Assembly: GCA_026417415.1 (NCBI GenBank)
Contig: JAOADG010000008.1
Location: forward strand, 829,612 to 893,611
Source of the DNA: a bacterium
GTDB lineage: Bacteria; Electryoneota; JAOADG01
Direction: 5' to 3'
Length of the DNA stretch: 64,000 nucleotides
Positions 26,798 to 33,826 of the stretch are shown one piece after another (position 1 is the stretch's first letter; the number at the start of each line of letters is the position of its first letter). The notes beneath the pieces are model-generated. The model saw only the letters and a program-made list of their open reading frames with translations. It did not search any database and was not told where the DNA came from. A program made the translations under genes and the position numbers.

Positions 26798-27268
26798 CTA
26801 CTCTTTACTCTCGTCTGGGTTAATCGATTCAAACTCTTGATTTGCCTCTTCAATGGTTAAAGGCCTTTCAGTTCCATAAAGGTCTACCTCTGCCGCGGTC
26901 AACTTTACTGCAGATTCGGATAATTCTGTAGATAATTTCGATCGAATATTATTCTGTTTAGCAATCAACTTTTCCATTCTTGGGGTTATCACAAGAATTA
27001 GATAACGTAAAACTGCTTCATTTAATTTAAGGAACAACTCTAATTCTGAAATCTTTGAGGGTAAAATTTTAAAAACAGTTACGTAATAAACACCGTGCGT
27101 TCTACCTTTAATTTCATATGCAAATCTACGTTTACCCCAGCGATCCCATTCAAGGATTTCTCCTTCACGTCCTTCTATTGCTGAACGAATTTTATTCGCA
27201 ACTTCTTCTACTTGATTATCATCAAGCACAGCGTCCAATGCAAACATTAATTCATATTTTCGTTTCAT
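26798..27268 (-). CDS. rpsF: Ribosomal protein bS6
   Basis: Small-subunit platform protein, partner of bS18. The 156-aa chain has the ferredoxin-like core (KYELMFALDAVL, WGKRRFAYEIKGRTHGVYYV) and a C-terminal extension of about 55 aa rich in Glu, Ala and Thr. E. coli bS6 is 131-135 aa, so only the tail is unusual. The stop lies between the Shine-Dalgarno and start of ssb. Confidence 0.96.
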   Translation of the reverse strand: MKRKYELMFALDAVLDDNQVEEVANKIRSAIEGREGEILEWDRWGKRRFAYEIKGRTHGVYYVTVFKILPSKISELELFLKLNEAVLRYLILVITPRMEKLIAKQNNIRSKLSTELSESAVKLTAAEVDLYGTERPLTIEEANQEFESINPDESKE

Positions 27269-27277
27269 ACACTTTCC

Positions 27278-27913
27278 TTATTCTACCTTTGGTGTAGCAG
27301 ATGAATTTTCTTCTCCTAGAGTATCATCTACAGGTTTCTTTTTACGAATATTGAATTGGTTCATCGTTTTTGAAATACCATTTTCAATAAAATAATCAAC
27401 AACAAAACTTGCTCTTTCTATAATTTGATTGATTTCTTCTCTCAATGTTAATGGTGGCTCCGATAACACTTGATGTGCTAAATGCTTTCTACGATTTTCA
27501 ACATCTATTCTTATACCGATTCTTAATCTTGAAAATTGGTTGGTTTTCAATTGTTCAATAATAGATTTCATCCCCTTATGTCCACCGTCGCTTCCACTTG
27601 CACGGATACGAATCGTTCCTAGCCAAAGATCATGATCATCAAATACTACCAATAAATCTTCTAATTGAATTTTATAAAAATTTAATGCTTGACTAACTGC
27701 TATTCCAGATAAATTCATAAAAGTAGTTGGCTTAATCAAATAGACCTTTGTTGGACTGTGGAAAGAGCTAACTAAAAAGTCACCTGATCCTTTTTGAAAA
27801 GAACAATTTTTTTTTAATGCAATATGATCAACTACCCAAAAACCTGCATTATGCCAAGTATTTTGATACATCAACCCAGGATTCCCAAGTCCAACAATCA
27901 ATTTACTTGGCAA
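27278..27913 (-). CDS. pth: Peptidyl-tRNA hydrolase
   Basis: Recycles tRNA from drop-off peptidyl-tRNA. 211 aa. Seen are GLGNPG (8-13), the catalytic His in TWHNAGF (about residue 21, usually TRHN in this family), the KPTTFMNLSG strand, and VFDDHDLWLGTIRIRASGSDGGHKG, given here as DDHDLWLG and GSDGGHKG. The start is TTG with AAGGA 8 bases upstream. The C-terminal about 20 aa are an extension. The rplY-pth pairing is common. Confidence 0.95.
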   Translation of the reverse strand: MPSKLIVGLGNPGLMYQNTWHNAGFWVVDHIALKKNCSFQKGSGDFLVSSFHSPTKVYLIKPTTFMNLSGIAVSQALNFYKIQLEDLLVVFDDHDLWLGTIRIRASGSDGGHKGMKSIIEQLKTNQFSRLRIGIRIDVENRRKHLAHQVLSEPPLTLREEINQIIERASFVVDYFIENGISKTMNQFNIRKKKPVDDTLGEENSSATPKVE

Positions 27914-27924
27914 AATGAATATCC

Positions 27925-28560
27925 TTATTCTTGGACTTCTTTTTCTTTCTTTCGTTCAGTAATGACTTCTGGTGGTTTTACTTCAGCTGAGTGTTTTGCT
28001 TCGGCTGAAACCTTAGATGGTAACACAATTGCTATTACTTCATCAAGTTCAGTTAAAATTTTAATTCCTTCTTTAACTTCTATTTCACCTACAGTAATTT
28101 TTTCATTTAATCCCAATTTTGTAACATCAACAGAGATAAAATCAGGTGCTTCTAATGGATTTACTTCAACTTCAATTTGATGTAAAATATGATCCATTAC
28201 TCCACCAAAATCTTTTACACCACTCGCTATACCTTCTAAATGGATCGGTAAAAACATTTTAACTTTTTCACCCGCGGATATCGCTTGTAAATCCAAATGT
28301 AAAATTTTTCCAGTTACTGGATGTTTTTGAATTTCACGAATAATGCAATTTGTACCTTCTAATTCGCTATGAATAAGACGAATCATTGTTGGATGTTTAG
28401 CTAAAACATTTTTTAATACATTTGCATTCACTGCAAATGGTGTAACTTCACTAACTGAACCGTACAATATGCCAGGGACTTTGCCTTCTTGTCTTAATTT
28501 TCTCGCTCCACCTTTTCCTATTTTTGTTCTTGCTTGAACAGGTAAATCTACAATAGCCAT
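27925..28560 (-). CDS. rplY: Ribosomal protein bL25 (CTC long form)
   Basis: 5S rRNA-binding protein, 211 aa. The N-terminal L25 domain has KGGARKLRQEGKVPGILYG; the C-terminal TL5/CTC beta domain runs from about residue 95, with GVMDHILHQIEVEV. The end is a Lys/Glu-rich tail (about 25 aa). It lies between prs and pth, a frequent order in bacteria. Confidence 0.96.
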   Translation of the reverse strand: MAIVDLPVQARTKIGKGGARKLRQEGKVPGILYGSVSEVTPFAVNANVLKNVLAKHPTMIRLIHSELEGTNCIIREIQKHPVTGKILHLDLQAISAGEKVKMFLPIHLEGIASGVKDFGGVMDHILHQIEVEVNPLEAPDFISVDVTKLGLNEKITVGEIEVKEGIKILTELDEVIAIVLPSKVSAEAKHSAEVKPPEVITERKKEKEVQE

Positions 28561-28583
28561 TGACTTCTCCTAAACACTCCTAA

Positions 28584-29525
28584 CTATAAAAACAAGGTAC
28601 TTATCGATTCATTCAAATGAATTCTTTTAATCGCATCTGCAAAAAGTTCAGCAACAGACACTACTTTCAACCATCCAGGAACATTCTCCTTAATAGGTAA
28701 TGAATCGCTAACAAACATTTCATGGATGCCAACTTCATCCAACCGATTGATAGCACCTTCTGATAAAACAGGATGAACTGCAGCAATTCGAATAGATCTT
28801 GCACCTTTTTGTTTAAGCAATTCTGTAGCCGTAGCCAAGGTTTTAGCAGTATCTACAATATCATCTACTAGTAAAATGTTTCTATTGTTCACTTCACCCA
28901 AAATATTCATTGCTTTTGCTTCATCAGGTCCAGTTCTTCGTTTATCAATGATCGCTAATTCTGCATTTAATCTTTTCGCATACGCACTTGCAATTTTGAT
29001 ATTTCCCACATCGGGAGACACAATGCATAAATCAGGATAATTTTGAGTCAACAAAAACGAAACAAATACCTTAGATGCATATAAATGATCAACAGGAATA
29101 TTGAAAAATCCTTGAATTTGCGAGGCATGCAAATCCATCGTTAAAACGCGATCTGCGCCTGCAGTGGATATTAAATCGGCTACTAACCTCGCAGAGATTG
29201 AAACTCTGGGTTGATCTTTTCGATCTTGCCTTGCATAACCAAAATAAGGAATAACTGCTGTTACTCTTGCTGCAGATGCTCTTTTTGCAGCGTCGATCAT
29301 TAACAGCAATTCAAGTAAATTCTCAGCAGGTGCTTGTGTTGGTTGAATGATAAATACATCACAACCACGGATATTTTCGCGGTAAGATACTTTTATTTCA
29401 TTGTCTTTAAAGTTTTCAATTAAGCAATCTCCTAATGATACAGGAAGATACTTACAAACATCCAAAGCAAACTGCCGATGTGACCGCCCCGAAAAAACCT
29501 TGATTGGATAAAAATTAGTTGTCAT
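28584..29525 (-). CDS. prs: Ribose-phosphate pyrophosphokinase
   Basis: Makes PRPP from ribose-5-phosphate and ATP for purine, pyrimidine, NAD, His and Trp synthesis. 313 aa. Seen are the ATP and flexible-loop regions (YFGYARQDRK near residue 95), the catalytic HLYA-type segment, the DKRR stretch, and the PRPP-binding loop LLVDDIVDTAKTLATA (about 218-233). It lies 12 bases after tRNA-Gln(UUG) and may share its transcript. Confidence 0.97.
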   Translation of the reverse strand: MTTNFYPIKVFSGRSHRQFALDVCKYLPVSLGDCLIENFKDNEIKVSYRENIRGCDVFIIQPTQAPAENLLELLLMIDAAKRASAARVTAVIPYFGYARQDRKDQPRVSISARLVADLISTAGADRVLTMDLHASQIQGFFNIPVDHLYASKVFVSFLLTQNYPDLCIVSPDVGNIKIASAYAKRLNAELAIIDKRRTGPDEAKAMNILGEVNNRNILLVDDIVDTAKTLATATELLKQKGARSIRIAAVHPVLSEGAINRLDEVGIHEMFVSDSLPIKENVPGWLKVVSVAELFADAIKRIHLNESISTLFL

Positions 29526-29537
29526 ACCAAGTCATTG

Positions 29538-29609
29538 CTGGGGCGGAGGGATTCGAACCCCCGAATGCGGGGACCAAAACCCCGTGCCTTACCACTTGGC
29601 GACACCCCA
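29538..29609 (-). tRNA. trnQ: tRNA-Gln (anticodon UUG)
   Basis: A 72-base cloverleaf. The acceptor stem is TGGGGTG with CGCCCCA (one T-G pair), the anticodon stem CGGGG/CCCCG with loop TTTTGGT, giving anticodon TTG, and the T-arm contains GTTCGAATC. The discriminator is G and CCA is not encoded. It reads CAA. It lies between spoVG (4 bases away) and prs (12 bases away), so it must be cut out of a longer mRNA-type transcript or have its own promoter inside spoVG. Confidence 0.97.
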
Positions 29610-29613
29610 TTCA

Positions 29614-29904
29614 TTAAAATTCTTCCTCTTTTGCTGAAATTGTCGGATCTTCTACCAATTTTTGTCTGTATTTCTCAAGGATTAATTGTTCTAATTCTTG
29701 CCTAAATGTATTATTAATCGGATGTGCGATATCTTTGTAAGAACCATCCGGCATCTTTCTTGAAGGCATGCAAACAAACAAACCCTGATTACCTTGAATT
29801 ACTTTTAAACCACGTACTACAAAAACATCATCCAAAGTGATATTTACAAAAGCTTTAAGTCGTTCTTCATCACGTAAACTGATATTGATCTCAGTAATTT
29901 TCAC
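29614..29904 (-). CDS. spoVG: SpoVG family regulator
   Basis: Small nucleic-acid-binding protein, 96 aa. The family core is clear: ITEINISLRDEERLKAFVNI, then FVVRGLKVIQGNQGLFVCMPSRK with the RNA/DNA-binding C-terminal helix DIAHPINNTFRQELEQLI (fragments shown). In Firmicutes and spirochaetes the family binds DNA or RNA and regulates cell processes; the role here is not known. It sits 8 bases after ispE and 4 bases before tRNA-Gln. Confidence 0.94.
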   Translation of the reverse strand: MKITEINISLRDEERLKAFVNITLDDVFVVRGLKVIQGNQGLFVCMPSRKMPDGSYKDIAHPINNTFRQELEQLILEKYRQKLVEDPTISAKEEEF

Positions 29905-29912
29905 TATAAATC

Positions 29913-30803
29913 CTATTTAATCTGAACACCATATTGTACTGGTTGAACAATAATACATTCATCTTTTACGAATGAATGTTCGTAGGCATTTTTTGCATCA
30001 GAATAGTTTTCAAAACAAACCACCATAGTACTTCCACTACCCGTCATAGAAATCCATTTGGCTTGAAAAGAATAAAAAAATTCTTTCACCTCATTCCAGT
30101 TTTTAATTTGAGGTGAAATGACATCTTCAAAATCATTTTTGAGTTCTCTACTCCACCAAGAAGCAGAGTTTAAAAATTGGTTTAGAAAGATAAAATCTTG
30201 TAAAGAATATGTCAAGTCCCTTTTCAGAACTTCATAAGCATATTTTGTACTGATTGGGACATTAGGAGGACACCATAAAATAAAATATTCCGACAATTTT
30301 CTAGGGATCTTGAATAAAATTTCTCCTCTACCTTTTGCATATTGTAAGCCACCATGATAAAAAAAAGGGCAATCGCTACCCAATTTCAACAAAGCATTCA
30401 AACATTCAATGTCATTCAAAGGTGATTCATTTAACAAGTTCACAGCAATAAACGCACCTGCAGCATCCGAAGAACCACCACCCAAACCAGCACCAACTGG
30501 AATTCTTTTATTTAACTCAATTGAATACGTTTTTGTTGATTTAGTAATATTTCTAAATAAATGAACTGCTTTTAGAACTAGATTATCTTCATTACTTGGT
30601 AAATTCTGATTACCAACAATTGTCAACTCATCGTGTTGATTCTCGGTTTGAATTACCTTTAATTCATCATAGAAATTTACAGATTGAAATATGGTTCGTA
30701 TCTCGTGATAACCATCCGTCCTCCGACTTCCTACCTTTAAACCAAGATTGATTTTAGCGGGACATAAAAGATGGATTGAGTTTATCCTTTCATTATGCTT
30801 CAA
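29913..30803 (-). CDS. ispE: 4-diphosphocytidyl-2-C-methyl-D-erythritol kinase
   Basis: GHMP kinase of the non-mevalonate (MEP) isoprenoid pathway, 296 aa. Seen are PAKINLGLKV (15-24), DGYHEI (30-35), and the ATP loop PVGAGLGGGSSDAAG (102-116), followed by the C-terminal MTGSGSTMV. The start is TTG, 11 bases inside the end of the tyrosine-kinase gene. It implies an MEP route in this organism. Confidence 0.95.
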   Translation of the reverse strand: MKHNERINSIHLLCPAKINLGLKVGSRRTDGYHEIRTIFQSVNFYDELKVIQTENQHDELTIVGNQNLPSNEDNLVLKAVHLFRNITKSTKTYSIELNKRIPVGAGLGGGSSDAAGAFIAVNLLNESPLNDIECLNALLKLGSDCPFFYHGGLQYAKGRGEILFKIPRKLSEYFILWCPPNVPISTKYAYEVLKRDLTYSLQDFIFLNQFLNSASWWSRELKNDFEDVISPQIKNWNEVKEFFYSFQAKWISMTGSGSTMVVCFENYSDAKNAYEHSFVKDECIIVQPVQYGVQIK

Positions 30804-33096
30804 CGTGTTTCTTCTCTATCCTAGTACTTTTTGATTTTTGTTTATCTTTGCTACCATAATAGTAATAGTAATGGTAATAATGGTAATAATAGTAATAGGA
30901 ACCATACACTCTCTTAATATCCAATCCATTTAAAACAACACCCGTCAATTTGACACCGACGCTTTTTAAAATTGAAACACACCGGAGAACTTCACGCTTT
31001 GCAATATAACCCGAATGTGTTACAAGGATAACTGTATCCGCAATTTTAGCTAAAATGGTTGCATCAGTTACAGCAATAATAGGCGGGCTATCAATAATGA
31101 TCACATCATACATTTGTCTCAATTTTTGAATTAAATCATTAAAGAAATCGGAAGCAATAATTTCCGCTGGATTGGGTGGTATTTCACCACATGTCAGAAT
31201 TTCAAGATTCCCTAATTCAGTTGGTTTCAATGCCTGCTCGATAGTCAGGGTACCTAAGAGAATATCAGTAATCCCGTGGTGTCGTTCTAATCTAAAATTC
31301 CGATGAATAGACGGTCTTCTAAAGTCCGCATCTAAAAGTAAAGTTTTCATTCCAGCACTTGCCAACGTAATTGCAAGGTTACAAGACGTTGTCGTTTTCC
31401 CTTCTTTAGTTGTTGCAGAAGTTAATAGAATAACTTGACGTTTTCTTTCTAAATCTGAAAAAAGCAAACTGGTTCTTAATGCACGATATGCTTCAGAGAT
31501 AGGTGATTTGGGAGAAAAGGTAGTAATCAGTCGTGTTTCTAACTTTTCCCAAAGTTGGTCATCAATCTCTTTTCCTTCACGTTCCAATTTTTTAGTAATT
31601 TCATCTAAGTTGATATATGGAATGGTTCCTAATACAGGAATACCTAATCGTTCAATGTCTTCAACTGTCCGAATTGAATTATCTGTATATTCGATTAAAA
31701 TGGATGCAAAAATTCCTATTCCTAAACCGAGAAAAACACCAATAATAATATTTGCTCTTTTATTTGGACGAATGGGAGATTTTGGTGGTTTCGCTTCGTC
31801 GATGATACGAACCGAAGCTTTTCGCCCGGCTTCAGCAATTCTTGATTCTTCGTATTTTTCTTTTAACATCAAATACAATTTTTCATTGATTTGCGAATCA
31901 CGTGTCAACCTTGCTAACATCAAAGATTTTTCAGGTAGTGCTTCTAATCTTGCTTCATAACCATCTACGATAGTACGTAACGCTTCTGCACGGGCTGTTA
32001 GGGATTTGATATCTATTTCAACAGAGAGTATATCTTCGTACAATCGCTGTGAGGTCCCTAACGGATCATTTGTCCCTACAGTCGTCGCAGCAAATTTTCT
32101 CGTTTCTTCTTTCAATCTTTCTTTGATAGCATTAATTTCCGTTTCAAGTGATTTGGCTGTTATTTCTGCACCTGGCGCACCTCGACCTTGTATGGATGCT
32201 AATCGTGTTTGCTTTTCTGCAAGATCTTTCATCAATTGTTGGATTAAAGGAGATGATATCGAGCTGATGTCCTCAACCAACGTCATTTTTGTTTCGGATA
32301 ACTGTTTTCTCAAATAGTCTAACCTTCTCAAACTTGCATTTAAATCCGTCTCTGTCTCTGCCAATTGAGAGCGAAAGTTAGATGATTGTTCAACCAATTT
32401 CATCGTCTCTGCGTCTAATGCTGGAATGCGTTCTTCTTCCATATATTGACGACGAGCTTCTTCACTTGCTGCTAATCTTGCACGTACTTTTTCTAATTCA
32501 TCTTCTAAAAATTTTCTGACTTCACTGACTTCACCTCTGGAAGCTTTCAAACTTTGTTCTAAATAGGTCTCAGCGATTTTATTGGCAAAGTATGCTGCTT
32601 CAAATGAACTCGCACCCGTAACCATGATTCGAACTATGTCATTGTCTCTTGAACCTTTCGCTTCAATACGTTTCCTTAATTGTGTCACCTTATCGTCAAA
32701 ATTTCCAGATTCTTTCAATAGTGTAATTTCTTCACGATAAGGAGATTCTAACAATTTTTTCATTACAGCTTCTGCTAAAGAACGGGATTTGATTAACTCA
32801 ATTTCATTCTGAATTCTATTGCTTAACTGGCCGACGCCTTCATTCCCAAACATGGGCAGATTCCGATCAATAGAACTAACTCCCTCAATTAGAATCGTTG
32901 TTTCTGCCTGATAAACTGGTTGCATTCTAGAAGTTAATATCGCTGTTGAAGTAACGACTACTATAAATGAAAGAAAAATAATCCAACGTCCACGAAACAA
33001 AGCACGTGCAATTCGAGACCAATCCATTTTGGACTGTTCATCACTTAAAATTGGCTGTTCGTACCGTTCAAATTCTGATTCAGTGATCTTATTCAA
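30793..33096 (-). CDS. Wzc/CapB-type chain-length determinant fused to a BY tyrosine kinase
   Basis: Inner-membrane protein, 767 aa. An N-terminal Wzz domain lies between two membrane helices (about 38-55 and 450-469), with long periplasmic coiled coils (about 180-420). The cytoplasmic BY-kinase domain has Walker A SATTKEGKTT (560-569), Walker A' LLLDADFRRP and Walker B VIIIDSPP. The tail carries a block of 12 Tyr with two His (734-747), plus Tyr730, the usual autophosphorylation site type. I set the start at TTG 33096, with AAGGAG 6 bases upstream; a longer frame runs 41 bases into the phosphatase gene. By family it controls extracellular polysaccharide length. The neighbouring phosphatase is its natural partner. 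Confidence 0.93.
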   Translation of the reverse strand: MNKITESEFERYEQPILSDEQSKMDWSRIARALFRGRWIIFLSFIVVVTSTAILTSRMQPVYQAETTILIEGVSSIDRNLPMFGNEGVGQLSNRIQNEIELIKSRSLAEAVMKKLLESPYREEITLLKESGNFDDKVTQLRKRIEAKGSRDNDIVRIMVTGASSFEAAYFANKIAETYLEQSLKASRGEVSEVRKFLEDELEKVRARLAASEEARRQYMEEERIPALDAETMKLVEQSSNFRSQLAETETDLNASLRRLDYLRKQLSETKMTLVEDISSISSPLIQQLMKDLAEKQTRLASIQGRGAPGAEITAKSLETEINAIKERLKEETRKFAATTVGTNDPLGTSQRLYEDILSVEIDIKSLTARAEALRTIVDGYEARLEALPEKSLMLARLTRDSQINEKLYLMLKEKYEESRIAEAGRKASVRIIDEAKPPKSPIRPNKRANIIIGVFLGLGIGIFASILIEYTDNSIRTVEDIERLGIPVLGTIPYINLDEITKKLEREGKEIDDQLWEKLETRLITTFSPKSPISEAYRALRTSLLFSDLERKRQVILLTSATTKEGKTTTSCNLAITLASAGMKTLLLDADFRRPSIHRNFRLERHHGITDILLGTLTIEQALKPTELGNLEILTCGEIPPNPAEIIASDFFNDLIQKLRQMYDVIIIDSPPIIAVTDATILAKIADTVILVTHSGYIAKREVLRCVSILKSVGVKLTGVVLNGLDIKRVYGSYYYYYHYYHYYYYYGSKDKQKSKSTRIEKKHVEA
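30844..30903 (-). repeat. Low-complexity TAT/TAC/CAT codon tract encoding the kinase Tyr tail
   Basis: About 60 bases of near-repeating three-base units (TAT, TAC, CAT on the coding strand) at the end of the tyrosine-kinase gene. Units alternate between two Tyr codons and two interspersed His codons. Purity is imperfect, which should slow but not prevent slippage. In-frame gain or loss would change the number of phosphorylatable Tyr. Confidence 0.7.
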
Positions 33097-33112
33097 TGGA
33101 AACTCCTTTTTT

Positions 33113-33826
33113 CTAAACTTCGTTATATAATAATAAACGAGGAGTAGTTTCAAATAAAGATTTAGCTTGTTGATTATTAGTCCATAAAACTACTTGATGA
33201 TAAACACTACTCATTCCCAAAGGTCGTGATGTATCATTATGTCCATCTGATGCTACTAAATCTGCTAAACCTTCTTGAATTAACCACTTTGCAATACTTT
33301 TGGTTTTATCTCCAAAATCCCCTCTGATTGATCCTGCATTAATTTGCATATAAATCTTATCTTTTTTCAGTTTTTCGTACTCAGATTTTTGAGTATGAAG
33401 TTTCACATACCTTTCAGGATGTGCTAAAGTTATACGATAACCCTCATCCATGTATTTTGATAAAAAAATGCGAAAATTGGGATGATAATCATACATCGGA
33501 AATTCTATTAAAAATACCTTTTTCACTCCACGATAGGTGCCAAAGATTTCATTTTTAAATTTAGATAGTTCTCTCGTAATGTAAATTTCACTTCCTAAAT
33601 GTACCTTAATTGGTATTTTGTTTTTTTCAATAAACTTTATTCCTTCTTCATATCTTTGTAGTATTTTTTCTCTATATTCAGAATTATAACCATCCATAAC
33701 ATGGGGTGTCCAAACAATTTCTGACGTTCCTTCTTGTACAGCGTTCCTAAGCATTCGTTCAGTCATTTCCCAAGATTCACTTCCGTCGTCAATATATGGG
33801 AAGATATGACTATGTAAATCAATCAT
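33113..33826 (-). CDS. PHP-family tyrosine-protein phosphatase (CpsB/YwqE-like)
   Basis: Metal-dependent phosphatase that dephosphorylates BY-kinases. 237 aa with the PHP motifs DLHSHIFPYIDDG (3-15) and TPHVMDG (about 40), a Glu-containing GSEIYIT, the LAHPERY strand, and VASDGHND near residue 193, together giving the multi-metal site. The start overlaps ftsK by 8 bases; the kinase gene follows 16 bases after the stop. Kinase and phosphatase adjacency matches Gram-positive CpsB-CpsD and similar pairs. Confidence 0.93.
   Translation of the reverse strand: MIDLHSHIFPYIDDGSESWEMTERMLRNAVQEGTSEIVWTPHVMDGYNSEYREKILQRYEEGIKFIEKNKIPIKVHLGSEIYITRELSKFKNEIFGTYRGVKKVFLIEFPMYDYHPNFRIFLSKYMDEGYRITLAHPERYVKLHTQKSEYEKLKKDKIYMQINAGSIRGDFGDKTKSIAKWLIQEGLADLVASDGHNDTSRPLGMSSVYHQVVLWTNNQQAKSLFETTPRLLLYNEV

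Noticed and set aside
33097-33153. Nineteen-codon N-terminal extension of the tyrosine kinase
   Set aside because: It overlaps the phosphatase gene and contains the Shine-Dalgarno sequence that serves the TTG at 33096.
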